Assembly (NCBI GenBank): GCA_964467925.1 | Contig: CAYXSX010000008.1 | Span: 1 to 64,000, forward strand | DNA length: 64,000 nt | Reading direction: 5' to 3' | Origin: CAYXSX01 sp964467925 | Lineage (GTDB): Bacteria; Pseudomonadota; Alphaproteobacteria; Micavibrionales; Micavibrionaceae | Translations under genes and position numbers: made by a program | Shown here: positions 7,660 through 15,928 of the stretch, piece after piece | Layout of the letters: each line of letters starts with the position of its first letter | Numbering within the stretch: position 1 is the first letter of the stretch | The notes under the pieces: model-generated | The model's input: only the letters and a program-made list of their open reading frames with translations | What the model was told of the DNA's origin: nothing | Database searches by the model: none

Positions 7660-7689
7660 TTGACAGCGTATGTGTTTTATGACTAAACA
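7660..7689 (+). promoter_or_regulatory. Candidate promoter for the gene at 7724
   Basis: A perfect TTGACA at 7660-7665 and TAAACA at 7684-7689 are separated by 18 bases, about 35 bases upstream of the ATG. Confidence 0.4.
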
Positions 7690-7723
7690 AATATTAAGTT
7701 AAATAGACTAGGGAGAAAAAATT

Positions 7724-8131
7724 ATGCCTATTCATATGTCCGCAGACTGGCAAGGGGCAAGCCGTGTTGTGCGTATTGATTTTCAAGACGTGCCTATGAA
7801 TGCCATCAACGTTGATTTAGGGCGTCTCATACATCTCGCTGAATATAGCAAACTAGGACGCGATGGCTTTGCCGTTACCATGGCGGAGGCGTTCGATCCG
7901 GAAACAAAAAAGGCAGTGGAAAGGCTGAAAAGGCCCAATCAAGTGCCTCACGTATTTTGTAGAATCGAAGGTGATTTAAAGAAAGCTGTTGACGCACTGC
8001 ATGAGAAAAATCGTGACGGACAGATTGTGGATACAATAGAGAGAATTGAGCCCGTTATAATAGAACGCACCGCCACAACCCGCTATTCAGTTGAGCCGTT
8101 TCCGGGAAGCCGGGAGATTGAAGCTCCTTAA
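7724..8131 (+). CDS. Hypothetical protein, 135 residues
   Basis: I do not recognise this protein. It starts MPIHMSADWQGASRVVRIDF with GGGAG 8-12 bases upstream and a TTGACA promoter candidate at 7660. It is soluble, with no signal peptide or metal-binding motif. A charged helical stretch (DPETKKAVERLKRPNQ) is followed by IEGDLKKAVDALHEKNRDGQ. It stands alone between the divergent secE and the convergent gcvPB. Confidence 0.7.
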   Translation: MPIHMSADWQGASRVVRIDFQDVPMNAINVDLGRLIHLAEYSKLGRDGFAVTMAEAFDPETKKAVERLKRPNQVPHVFCRIEGDLKKAVDALHEKNRDGQIVDTIERIEPVIIERTATTRYSVEPFPGSREIEAP

Positions 8132-8400
8132 CGCAGCATAATTAAACAGTTCTAGCGTTCTTTGCATCCCTGGCGGTTCAAAAAGCTGTCCGGCAGCCAA
8201 ACATAATTGTGAATAAATTCCTGTATCTTTAGTCCGTTTTATGCTACCTTGAAGGCATGAATAAACGCTCTATACAGCCAGCTCCGCAAAAAACGCAAGT
8301 CATTGCTTTTAAAGGAGAAATTTTCCAAAAAATGCAAGAGGGGCCCCCTCCCCCCTCGAAATTCGAAAACGAAATGAGGAAGTCTGATCTGGCTTTTAAA

Positions 8401-9980
8401 TCAAATGCTTATACCCGGTTTCCAGCGCAACACCGGGTTACGCGCGGCCTTGACCTCATCAAGGCGACGACGCGGTGTAGAAAGCGGGAAGTCGTGGAAT
8501 TTCTCTCCGTCACCCGCGCGGATATCGGCGGCAAAGCCCTTCATGACATTAATGAAGCGGTCCATGGNNNNNNNNNNGAATCCTTGCTTTCGGTTTCCGT
8601 CGGCTCGATCAGCATGGTTCCGGGCAGGACGAGCGGGAAATACACTGTCATCGGGTGGAAGCCGTTATCACACAGCGCCTTGGCGATATCGAGCGTGGCC
8701 ACGCCTTGCTCTTTCTGTGTTTTGTCGGTCAAAAGCGCCTCGTGCATGCACGGCCCCTGATGCGCGAAGGGCGCGTGGTAGTCATCTTTCAGGCTGGCAA
8801 GAATGTAATTGGCGTTCAGAACCGCGTCTTCGGAAACCTGGCGCAGACCGTCCGCACCGTGGCTCATCATATAAGACAGCGCGCGGACATGCATGCCGAA
8901 CTGGCCCTGAAACCCTTTCAGGCGGCCCATAGTTTCGGGGCGGTCGCCTTCCGTTTCAAGGCGGTATGTATCACCCTCCTTCAGAACGGTGGGCACGGGC
9001 ATGAACTGCGCCAGCTCCTCGGTGCAGCATATGGGGCCGGAACCCGGACCGCCACCACCATGCGGGGTGGAGAATGTTTTGTGCAAATTGATATGCATCA
9101 CATCAACGCCGAAATCGCCTGGGCGTACATTGCCTACCAGCGCGTTAAAGTTTGCTCCATCGCAGTAAAAATAACCGCCCGCCTCATGCAACAAATCGGC
9201 AATCGGCAGAATATCTTTTTCAAACAGCCCGCAGGTATTGGGGTTGGTCACCATCATACCGGCAACGTCCGCGCCCTTGGGGTCGGTCGCATAGAGCGCT
9301 TCCTTGAACGCCTCGACGCTCAGCATGCCGGTCTCTTTGGTGGAAATATTGCGTACCTCGAAACCGCAGATCACGGCGGTGGCCGGGTTCGTGCCGTGCG
9401 AACTGTCGGGCGTCAGGACGATACGGCGCTGTTTCACCTCGCCCTTTTGCTCATGCGCGCGGCGGATGGTCATCATTCCGGCCAGTTCTCCATGAGCGCC
9501 AGCGGCGGGAGACAGGCACACGCCCGGAAGGCCCGTCAGCTCTGCCAGCCAGTTTTGCAACTCGTGCATCAGTTTCAGCGCGCCCTGCACCGTGCTTTCG
9601 GGCTGCTTGGGATGGATATGCGCAAAACCGGGAAGCCGCGCCATTTTCTCGTTCAGGCGCGGATTGTGTTTCATCGTGCACGAACCCAGCGGGAAAAACC
9701 CGTGATCGATGGAATAATTCCATGTGCTCATGCGCACGAAATGGCGCAGGGCCTGAGGCTCGGAAACCTGCGGCAGGCCGATGTCGCCGCGCGCCGATGC
9801 GCCGGTGCGAAGTTTAACGCCTGCGGGTTTGGGCAAATCGACGCCGGAATGATCGCTGCGCTCTTTTTCCCAGAGCAGGTTTTCTTCATACATAAGACCG
9901 CGATCGCCGCTCATGGCCGATGTCTCCTTGGTGTTGTTGTTTGCGTTGGCCGCTTTTTCGATTTTCAGTTCCGCGCTCAT
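8401..9980 (-). CDS. gcvPB: Glycine dehydrogenase (decarboxylating) subunit 2, crossed by an assembly gap
   Basis: PLP-binding half of the split P-protein of the glycine cleavage system; it decarboxylates glycine and passes the aminomethyl group to lipoyl-GcvH. The PLP lysine is in HINLHKTFSTPHGGGGPGSG (about residue 301). The open frame runs from 9980 to about 8578. After ten N (8568-8577) the protein continues in another frame from MDRFINVMKGFAADI to NPVLRWKPGISI and a TGA at 8401-8403. The true gap length must therefore be 2 modulo 3, or a 1-base overlap. The gene is probably intact in the organism. Its start overlaps the gcvPA stop (ATGA). Confidence 0.93.
8568..8577. other. Assembly gap (10 N)
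   Basis: A run of ten N inside gcvPB, a conventional scaffold spacer rather than a measured length. The two flanks are in different reading frames if ten bases are taken literally. If the flanks overlap by one C, the codons read Lys-Asp-Ser-Met-Asp-Arg with no missing residues. Confidence 0.98.
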
Positions 9981-11260
9981 GATAATGCCTCCTGCAGTGC
10001 GCTTGTCAGCGCCTTGATATCCTCGTCGCGCGTCATTTCCGTGGCGGCGAGCAGAAGGGTTTTTTCTCCGGTCGGGTATCCCGCGATGATGCCCTTGGCG
10101 GCCAGTTTCTCGATCACATCTTTGGCCGGTCTGGAAAGTTCCACTGCGAATTCGTTGAAGAAATTTTCGTTGATGATTTTAACGCCCTTCACTTTGCCGA
10201 GCGCGTCGGCAAGTTTGCAGGCGGCTTCATGGTTCAGGCGGGCAAGGTTTTTAAAACCGTCCTCGCCAAGCAGGCTCATATGAACCGTGAACGCCAGCGC
10301 GCAGAGCCCTTGGTTGGTACATATATTACTGGTCGCCTTGTCGCGGCGGATGTGTTGCTCGCGCGTGGAAAGGGTCAGCACGAAGCCGCGCTTGCCGTCC
10401 GCATCTTCCGTCATGCCGCAAAGACGGCCGGGCATCTGGCGCAGGAATTTCTCGCGGCAGGCGAAAAAGCCCAGATGCGGGCCACCGTAACTCATGGGCA
10501 GACCGATGCTCTGCGCCTCACCGCAAACAATGTCGGCCATTTCCGGTGCAGGCAAAAGGCCGAGGGAAACGATTTCATTGACCACGACAATGAGCAAAGC
10601 GCCCGTTTCGTCACATAATTTACGATACGGTTCGTATTGATGCGGAGCGCCAAAAAAGTCAGGGCTTTGAACGATAACGCAGGCTGTGTTTTCATCGGGC
10701 TTACCGTCGAAAATTTCAACCTCGCCATCAAAATTCCACATATAGGATTTGAGCACCTCGCGGTAATCGGGATGCAGCGCGTTGGCGAGTGCGATCTTTT
10801 TACGCTTGGTCACGCGCATCGCCATCAACGCGGCTTCGGTCGTTGCGGTCGCGCCGTCATACATAGAGGCATTGGCGACTTCCTGACCCGTCAACTGGGC
10901 GATAAAGGTCTGGAATTCGAAAATCATCTGAAGCGTGCCTTGCGCGATTTCCGGCTGATACGGCGTATAGGCGGTCAGGAATTCCGAACGCTGGATGATG
11001 TAATCCACGCTGGAAGGGATATGGTGGAAATATGCTCCCGCGCCGAGGAAGAACGGTCCGTCGACGGCCGCGCGGTTTTCATTGGCGTACGAGCCCAGCA
11101 AACGCTCAACCTCCAGCTCGCCCATATGGTCGGGCAGGTTCACCTTGCCATCGACCATGGCCGAGGCCGGAACGTCGCGGTATAAATCTCGCACCGATTT
11201 ATAACCGGTTTCTTTTAACATCGCCGCGCGCGCGGCTTTCGTTTGGGGCAGGTAACGCAT
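9977..11260 (-). CDS. gcvPA: Glycine dehydrogenase (decarboxylating) subunit 1
   Basis: 427 residues, the N-terminal half of the P-protein in organisms with a two-gene GcvP. It pairs with GcvPB to form the active decarboxylase. It starts MRYLPQTKAARAAMLKETGY. Recognisable segments are FLGAGAYFHHIPSSVDYIIQ, FLTAYTPYQPEIAQGTLQMI and NASMYDGATATTEAALMAMR. The stop overlaps the gcvPB start by 4 bases, so the two subunits are probably translationally coupled. It lies 175 bp downstream of gcvH; that spacer holds inverted repeats. Confidence 0.96.
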   Translation of the reverse strand: MRYLPQTKAARAAMLKETGYKSVRDLYRDVPASAMVDGKVNLPDHMGELEVERLLGSYANENRAAVDGPFFLGAGAYFHHIPSSVDYIIQRSEFLTAYTPYQPEIAQGTLQMIFEFQTFIAQLTGQEVANASMYDGATATTEAALMAMRVTKRKKIALANALHPDYREVLKSYMWNFDGEVEIFDGKPDENTACVIVQSPDFFGAPHQYEPYRKLCDETGALLIVVVNEIVSLGLLPAPEMADIVCGEAQSIGLPMSYGGPHLGFFACREKFLRQMPGRLCGMTEDADGKRGFVLTLSTREQHIRRDKATSNICTNQGLCALAFTVHMSLLGEDGFKNLARLNHEAACKLADALGKVKGVKIINENFFNEFAVELSRPAKDVIEKLAAKGIIAGYPTGEKTLLLAATEMTRDEDIKALTSALQEALS

Positions 11261-11282
11261 GGTTTAGTTTCCTTTTTTAAAA

Positions 11283-11428
11283 ACTACAGAGTGCGCAAGA
11301 GCTAAACAGAGACTAGCTAATTTGTCCTTTCGAAGGCTTTAGCCTGAGAAATCTCATCTGGTTTTATGAGATCCCTCACATACGTTCGGGATGACATTCT
11401 CTCTAGCGCACTCTGCGATCTCTGTAGT
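11283..11428. repeat. Inverted repeat with palindromic insert between gcvH and gcvPA
   Basis: The left arm ACAGAGTGCGCAAGAG (11287-11302) and the right arm, read on the other strand as GCAGAGTGCGCTAGAG, match at 14 of 16 positions; each arm also has a copy of ACTACAGAG. Between them lie GAGAAATCTCAT...ATGAGATCCCTC and a terminal TTCGGGATGAC, which resemble half of the dispersed GTCATCC palindromes. The spacer interrupts the gcv operon. Confidence 0.55.
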
Positions 11429-11435
11429 GAACTTT

Positions 11436-11813
11436 TTACTCCAGACCGTCCTTGTATTCGTTATACGCGGCTTCATCCATCAGCTCGGAAAGCTGCGCCG
11501 GGTTGCTCATTTTAATCTTGGCGATCCAGCCGCCTTCGGAAAGCGGCTTTGTAATCATCTCGAGATCATCGGGCATGTTGTCATTGGCCTCAATCACTTC
11601 GCCGTCAACAGGGCTGTAAACTTCGGCGGCGGTTTTCACCGATTCTACTACGGCGAAATCCTGGCCCTTGTTGACCTTGCGGCCCACTTCGGGCAGCTCG
11701 ACAAAGACCAGATCGCCCAGCGCATCTTGCGCGTATTTGGTGATTCCAACCCATGCGGTATCGCCATCGACATATACCGCTTCGTGGTCTTTGGTAAATT
11801 TTAGTTCGGCCAT
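11436..11813 (-). CDS. gcvH: Glycine cleavage system H protein
   Basis: 125 residues, normal for GcvH. It carries the lipoyl arm that shuttles the aminomethyl group between the P, T and L proteins. The lipoylated lysine is about residue 60 in FAVVESVKTAAEVYSPVDGE, the conserved ESVKTA site. The start has AAAAGGAGA upstream. It lies 22 bp downstream of gcvT in the order T-H-PA-PB. Confidence 0.96.
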   Translation of the reverse strand: MAELKFTKDHEAVYVDGDTAWVGITKYAQDALGDLVFVELPEVGRKVNKGQDFAVVESVKTAAEVYSPVDGEVIEANDNMPDDLEMITKPLSEGGWIAKIKMSNPAQLSELMDEAAYNEYKDGLE

Positions 11814-11835
11814 TTTTGTTTTCTCCTTTTACTGC

Positions 11836-12945
11836 TTAAGCTGCCTGTTTCTTGGTTGATTTCGTGCGGGCCTGAACATGGGGAAGGCCAGTTATCTCCG
11901 CCGCAATATTGCGACCGCGCACATTAACGAAAATCTTTGCGCCCTCTTGCGCTTCTTCCGCTTTCACGTATCCCATACCGATACCGTAGCCCAGCGTGGG
12001 AGAATGTCCGCCGCTGGTAAGGGTTCCGATCGGCTCGTCATTTGTATTTCTGATTTCACTGCCCTCGCGCGCCACGCCCTTATCGGTAAGCTTGACGCCG
12101 ATAAATTTTCGCGCCGTTCCCTCTTCGCGTTCGCGGGCAATGCGATCCTCGCCGAAATAACCGGAAGCGTCCTTGCCGATCACCCAGCCGATTCCGGCCT
12201 CGACCGGAGAGGTCTTCGCATCGATGTCATGGCCGTAAAGTGCATAACCCATCTCGAGACGTAAAGAATCGCGCGCGGCCAGCCCGATCGGCTCAACCGC
12301 ATCATGCGCTACAAGCTTGTCCCACAGCGCGGGAGCCTCTTCGTTTTTAACGGCAATCTCGAAACCGTCTTCACCGGTATAACCAAGGCGGCTGATGAAC
12401 ATGGTATTATCCAGCGCGGCGCGCACACTCATATAAGGCATGTCCGATAGATCAATGCCGACAACATCGCGCATAACCTGTTCCGCCTTTTGCCCCTGCA
12501 GAGCCAGAAGCGCCCAGTCGTCGAAATAAATCAGATCGACATTCGCGGGCAGGTTTTCGCGGATCCACGCGATGTCCTTGTCCTTGCATCCGGCGTTGAT
12601 CACAAGGTGGAAATCGTTATCGCCTGTGCGTGCAACCATCAGATCGTCGATAATGCCGCCTTCCGGGTTGGTCAGAACGGAATATTTGGTGCGCAGCAGG
12701 CCGAGTTTTTCGAAAGAGGAAGGGGTGAGTTTCTGGATAAAATCGAGCGCCTCGCGCCCGCCGTCGGCCCCTTTAAGCATCGCTTGCCCCATATGGGAAA
12801 CATCAAAAAGCCCGCAGGATTCGCGCACCCATAAATGTTCCTTCATCACGCCAAGGCCGTAATAAAGCGGCATGTCATAGCCGGCAAACTCGCCCATTTT
12901 GGCACCAAGATCCAAATGCTTTTGGTGTAAAGCTGTTTTGCGCAA
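11836..12945 (-). CDS. gcvT: Aminomethyltransferase (glycine cleavage T protein)
   Basis: 369 residues, the normal length. It transfers the methylene group from aminomethyl-GcvH to tetrahydrofolate and releases ammonia. Conserved parts: the N-terminal LHQKHLDLGAKMGEFAGYDM, SCGLFDVSHMGQAMLKGADG and SRLGYTGEDGFEIAVKNEEA. The best start appears to be a TTG at 12945 (Leu codon read as Met, then RKTALHQKH), with AAGGA 9 bases upstream; I see no suitable ATG. It is the first gene of the gcv operon and diverges from the tRNA-Trp locus. I see no glycine riboswitch in the 130 bases upstream. Confidence 0.93.
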   Translation of the reverse strand: MRKTALHQKHLDLGAKMGEFAGYDMPLYYGLGVMKEHLWVRESCGLFDVSHMGQAMLKGADGGREALDFIQKLTPSSFEKLGLLRTKYSVLTNPEGGIIDDLMVARTGDNDFHLVINAGCKDKDIAWIRENLPANVDLIYFDDWALLALQGQKAEQVMRDVVGIDLSDMPYMSVRAALDNTMFISRLGYTGEDGFEIAVKNEEAPALWDKLVAHDAVEPIGLAARDSLRLEMGYALYGHDIDAKTSPVEAGIGWVIGKDASGYFGEDRIAREREEGTARKFIGVKLTDKGVAREGSEIRNTNDEPIGTLTSGGHSPTLGYGIGMGYVKAEEAQEGAKIFVNVRGRNIAAEITGLPHVQARTKSTKKQAA

Positions 12946-13021
12946 ACGCCCTGTCCTTCTTCCGTTGATGAATTAATAATAAGGAAATTAATGGAATTGC
13001 AGCAAGGAGTCCATACGGCAC

Positions 13022-13050
13022 TTGCCATTTTCCCGGAATAAAAGTAAGAA
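13022..13050 (+). promoter_or_regulatory. Candidate native tRNA-Trp promoter, now orphaned
   Basis: TTGCCA at 13022-13027, a 17-base spacer and TAAGAA at 13045-13050 lie 23 bases before the truncated tRNA-Trp 5' half at 13073. If this was the original tRNA promoter, it was cut off from the rest of the tRNA by the integration. Confidence 0.5.
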
Positions 13051-13072
13051 TAGGCCCGTCTAACGGCCTTAT

Positions 13073-13112
13073 AGGGGTATAGCTCAGCTGGTAGAGCGAC
13101 GGTCTCCAAAAC
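13073..13112 (+). pseudogene. 5' half of tRNA-Trp (left attachment site)
   Basis: These 40 bases are identical to the first 40 bases of the complete tRNA-Trp at 24114-24189: acceptor 5' strand, D arm, and anticodon arm through CCA and the bases AAAC. After 13112 the two diverge completely. The fragment lacks the T arm and acceptor 3' strand and cannot be functional. It marks the left junction of the 11-kb integrative element. Confidence 0.93.
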
Positions 13113-13166
13113 AGCTTGTCTAACTATTTTTCTTTGTATTTTCAGCTATTTAATGTTATAAAAACC

Positions 13167-13215
13167 TGTCACTTTCATGTCACCTAGGGACATTTTGTCA
13201 CCTATGTGTCGCCTA
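13167..13215 (+). promoter_or_regulatory. Putative integrase arm-type sites, left end
   Basis: Four related nonamers lie in the same orientation: TGTCACTTT (13167), TGTCACCTA (13178), TGTCACCTA (13196) and TGTCGCCTA (13207). Starts are spaced 11, 18 and 11 bases. Two of the same motifs recur at 24040 and 24051 with 11-base spacing. Placement just inside the attachment repeat and before int fits arm-type binding sites for the integrase N-terminal domain. Confidence 0.6.
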
Positions 13216-13229
13216 ATCAAGGGGCAGGA

Positions 13230-14606
13230 ATGAGCGAAAAAACCAAGACCAGAAAAACGATGATTACTAACGCTACGCTTCGTAGTTTAAAGGCGGGTGA
13301 TAGTAGCTGGTTCGTGCGTGATGCGGTACAAACAGGCTTCCAAATTAAAGTCTCGCCAAGTGGCAAAGCCGTGTATCAGGTTGAGGCCAGATTAGGGGGA
13401 ACAGGTCGCGTTAAAAAATACAAACTTGGCAACGTTCAGGATATGGAATTGCCCGAAGCACGAAAACGCGCCGCCACAGCTTTAAACAAAATTCGCCAAG
13501 GCATAGACCCTCTTCAGGAAAAACGCGCCAACCTACATAAAGGGATAACGCTCAAAGAACTAACGGAGCTTTATTATCAAGCACGTGACCTCAAACAAAG
13601 AACCCTGCGCGACTACAAGTACCTAGCCACAAACCGCTTTACTAACTGGCTCGAGACACGCGTAAGCGACATCACCAAACATGAAATTTTAGACTGGTAC
13701 ATGCAGGAAAAGAAAAAAAGACCAACCCAAGCGGAGCACGCCTACAGATTTCTCAATGCTCTTATGGTGTTTGCAAAAGGGATGGAGATTATCAAGGAGA
13801 ACCCCTGCCACCTCGTTACCGATACGAAAGTCAGATATTCAATCAAGACAAAACAAAGCCATATCGAAGTGAACCGCGATATAGCCAGATTCCTTTCAGC
13901 CTTTATTGGTTACAAATTCGTGCGGGATAGCGAGAAAGTGGCAAGAGACCTGATATTGCTTATTCTCACTACAGGGCTGCGCTCTTTAGAAGCCCGTAGC
14001 ATGGAATGGAAGAATGTGAATTTTGAAAGAAGAATTTTCACCATCCCAGACACGAAAAACAAACGTCCGCATGCAGTCCCAATGACCCCCTTAACATACT
14101 CGCTGTTTCGTTACCGTGAAGAACATAGTGACGGTTCAAAGTATGTGTTTAGGATTAGAGGTAATTCAAAATCCGGGTATATGACGGATATTCAAAAGAC
14201 CCTGACCAATATCTGTAACGCGGCAGGAATTGACGTTGTAACACCCCACGATCTCAGACGCACCTTTGCGACCGTTCTTAACTCGCTCGGAGTGGGCTAT
14301 GCCGATGTAAAGCACCTGATGAACCACAAAGCCAAGGATATTACGGCAGGGGTTTATATCCAGCCCGATATTGAGAATATGCGCCGTATCCTCTGGAAGG
14401 TTGTTGATTTTTATGACCGTAAAATACCTTATTTCCCGCAAGGCATGATGATGGGGGAGAATATGGTGGCCTCTCAATTCACCAGTGGCGTTTTGCGCTT
14501 TAGCATTTATGGACGTGGGGAAGTTTTGCCGGAAGAATTGGACAACCCCACAGAAGAAAACCCGGACTGGCAAGCTTTCAATGAACGGATGATTTGGGAA
14601 GATTGA
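13230..14606 (+). CDS. int: Tyrosine site-specific integrase
   Basis: 458 residues. It catalyses integration and excision of the element at tRNA-Trp. The N-terminal Arm-DNA-binding domain (about residues 10-100) contains FQIKVSPSGKAVYQVEARLG and ends in NKIRQGIDPLQEKR. The core-binding and catalytic domains carry TTGLRSLEARSMEW (Arg), HDLRRTFATVLN (His-x-x-Arg) and HLMNHKAKDITAGVY (His and nucleophilic Tyr). I chose the ATG at 13230 with AAGGGG upstream; a GTG at 13206 is in frame but inside the repeat array. It starts 118 bp inside the left attachment site. The 3' end meets the convergent xre gene. Confidence 0.95.
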   Translation: MSEKTKTRKTMITNATLRSLKAGDSSWFVRDAVQTGFQIKVSPSGKAVYQVEARLGGTGRVKKYKLGNVQDMELPEARKRAATALNKIRQGIDPLQEKRANLHKGITLKELTELYYQARDLKQRTLRDYKYLATNRFTNWLETRVSDITKHEILDWYMQEKKKRPTQAEHAYRFLNALMVFAKGMEIIKENPCHLVTDTKVRYSIKTKQSHIEVNRDIARFLSAFIGYKFVRDSEKVARDLILLILTTGLRSLEARSMEWKNVNFERRIFTIPDTKNKRPHAVPMTPLTYSLFRYREEHSDGSKYVFRIRGNSKSGYMTDIQKTLTNICNAAGIDVVTPHDLRRTFATVLNSLGVGYADVKHLMNHKAKDITAGVYIQPDIENMRRILWKVVDFYDRKIPYFPQGMMMGENMVASQFTSGVLRFSIYGRGEVLPEELDNPTEENPDWQAFNERMIWED

Positions 14607-14607
14607 A

Positions 14608-14979
14608 TCAGTCTTTTCTTTTTTCTGAAGTGCTTTCCCCAAACGCGATAAGCTGTTTTATCTGCTCTAAAGAAGTGCGGAGCAATTCTGGTGTTTGCGT
14701 TTTCAAAAGGTCATTGATTTCTTCTAGCAGTTCCATTCTCTCCTTATCGGTAACAGGCAATTCGCTAACTTGAAACAGTTCATGCAGGGGAACATCGAGG
14801 ACTTGTGACAGGTCAATCGCGGTTTCAATTCGGGGAGAGGACAAACCACGTTCAATGCTTGATACAGTGTCTACTGTTTTGTCTATTTTTTCAGCCAGTT
14901 CCTCTTGAGATAAGCCATTGGCTTTTCTTATTTTTTTGATTTTAAGGCCAAATTTCTTTGTAAATTCATCTTTTTTCAT
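14608..14979 (-). CDS. XRE-family helix-turn-helix regulator
   Basis: 123 residues from the ATG at 14979 (MKKDEFTKKFGLKIKKIRKA), with AAGGAAAA upstream; a longer frame to 15015 lacks a ribosome-binding site. The HTH is IRKANGLSQEELAEKIDKTV followed by DTVSSIERGLSSPRIETAID, the classic Cro/CI-like fold. A C-terminal helical region (ERMELLEEINDLLKTQTPEL) may dimerise. It is convergent with int and divergent from the HNH nuclease operon, so it probably represses that operon from the short shared region. By position it is the element's candidate lysogeny-type repressor. Confidence 0.88.
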   Translation of the reverse strand: MKKDEFTKKFGLKIKKIRKANGLSQEELAEKIDKTVDTVSSIERGLSSPRIETAIDLSQVLDVPLHELFQVSELPVTDKERMELLEEINDLLKTQTPELLRTSLEQIKQLIAFGESTSEKRKD

Positions 14980-15038
14980 ACCCGTATTTTCCTTGCGAAT
15001 TAAGGTTAAAAACACGGGCTGAAAGCATGAATTTTAGG

Positions 15039-15067
15039 TTGCAGGCAGAATTAATCCGTAATAAAAG
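15039..15067 (+). promoter_or_regulatory. Candidate promoter of the HNH operon
   Basis: TTGCAG at 15039-15044, a 17-base spacer and TAAAAG at 15062-15067. Transcription would start near 15074-15075, which is the A of the preferred ATG, suggesting a leaderless message. Confidence 0.4.
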
Positions 15068-15074
15068 TATAAGT

Positions 15075-15689
15075 ATGGATATATTTTCTTCAAATATTCG
15101 TATTCCAAATACTGATTGCGGCTCTCTTAGTAGCGTAGAGTCAGTAAAAACCAAGAAGTGTAAAGATTGTGGTATAGAAAAACCCGAAACGCGGGAGTTT
15201 TTTGGACAATATAAAAACAACAGCAAGGCTGGTGCTACTATTGGCTTTAGAAACTCGTGTCGCAAATGTATGGCGCAAGCTACAGCTAGGCACTCGGCTG
15301 AAAATCCTCGTTCAGTTAATGCGCGAAACAAAAGGCGTCAGGCGTTGGCAGAAAATGCCCAAGGATTTTATACGGATGCAGACATTCACATAATAAGAAA
15401 GGAATTAGCGGATGGTTGTCGTTTTTGCGGCAAGGACTTAGCTGGCGGGGGTGAGGTAGAGCACCTTACACCAATTTCTCGCGGCGGGAGCAATTATCCG
15501 CACAATCTCACTCTCTCTTGTTTAGGTTGCAATCGGGAGAAAACAAACAAGACCCTTAATGAATATATGGATTGGAGACGAGAAAGAGAGTTAAGCATTC
15601 GTAATATTTCTCCTCCCACTGAAAATCCTGACGTTCCGACACTTGAAAAAGGGCGAAAGGCATACGTTTACGATCAGGGGGAAACATGA
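15075..15689 (+). CDS. HNH endonuclease domain protein
   Basis: 204 residues from the ATG at 15075; an in-frame ATG at 15027 would add 16. The first zinc-knuckle-like part has KTKKCKDCGIEKPETREFF and SCRKCMAQATARH (two Cys pairs). The HNH core at about residues 115-170 has CRFCGKDL, then GGEVEHLTPISRGGSNYPHN, then LSCLGCNREKTNKTLNEY. The four Cys bind zinc, and H and N provide the metal-dependent nuclease site. Neither start has a Shine-Dalgarno. Its 3' end overlaps the next gene by 4 bases (ATGA). HNH proteins of this type occur in phages, homing elements and defence systems. The target cannot be told from sequence. Confidence 0.87.
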   Translation: MDIFSSNIRIPNTDCGSLSSVESVKTKKCKDCGIEKPETREFFGQYKNNSKAGATIGFRNSCRKCMAQATARHSAENPRSVNARNKRRQALAENAQGFYTDADIHIIRKELADGCRFCGKDLAGGGEVEHLTPISRGGSNYPHNLTLSCLGCNREKTNKTLNEYMDWRRERELSIRNISPPTENPDVPTLEKGRKAYVYDQGET

Positions 15690-15928
15690 AAGCTAAAACA
15701 AAGAAAAAACCTCCAATCAAAACAATACTGGCAGCACACTCGGTACAGAAAATAGCTTCCGGCATCTATTACTATAAAGGGTTCATCATCCAAAAATGGT
15801 GCTCATCTTGGAAATATTATGATGAGAGAACACAATCAATAACGGGGCACACTCTTACCCTGACCGATTCCCTTATAAAAATTAAGAAGCGAAACCGACG
15901 GAACAAAAAAAGTGTGGTAGCAATATGA
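15686..15928 (+). CDS. Hypothetical basic protein, 80 residues
   Basis: Unknown function. It is strongly basic at both ends (MKAKTKKKPPIKT; LIKIKKRNRRNKKS) with an aromatic middle (IYYYKGFIIQKWCSSWKYYD), which suggests nucleic-acid binding. It overlaps the HNH gene upstream and the exported-protein gene downstream by 4 bases each, so it is translationally coupled to both. A single Cys and no membrane segment are visible. Confidence 0.75.
   Translation: MKAKTKKKPPIKTILAAHSVQKIASGIYYYKGFIIQKWCSSWKYYDERTQSITGHTLTLTDSLIKIKKRNRRNKKSVVAI

Noticed and set aside
8257..8560. Plus-strand open frame starting MNKRSIQPAPQKTQ and running into gcvPB
   Set aside because: After about 48 codons it is antisense to the conserved C-terminus of gcvPB and then hits the N gap. 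The first codons look plausible, but there is no independent stop or motif. A short real gene ending before 8401 cannot be supported.
12946..13072. Glycine riboswitch before gcvT
   Set aside because: Looked for because gcv operons often have one. I see no tandem aptamer-like sequence in the short upstream region.
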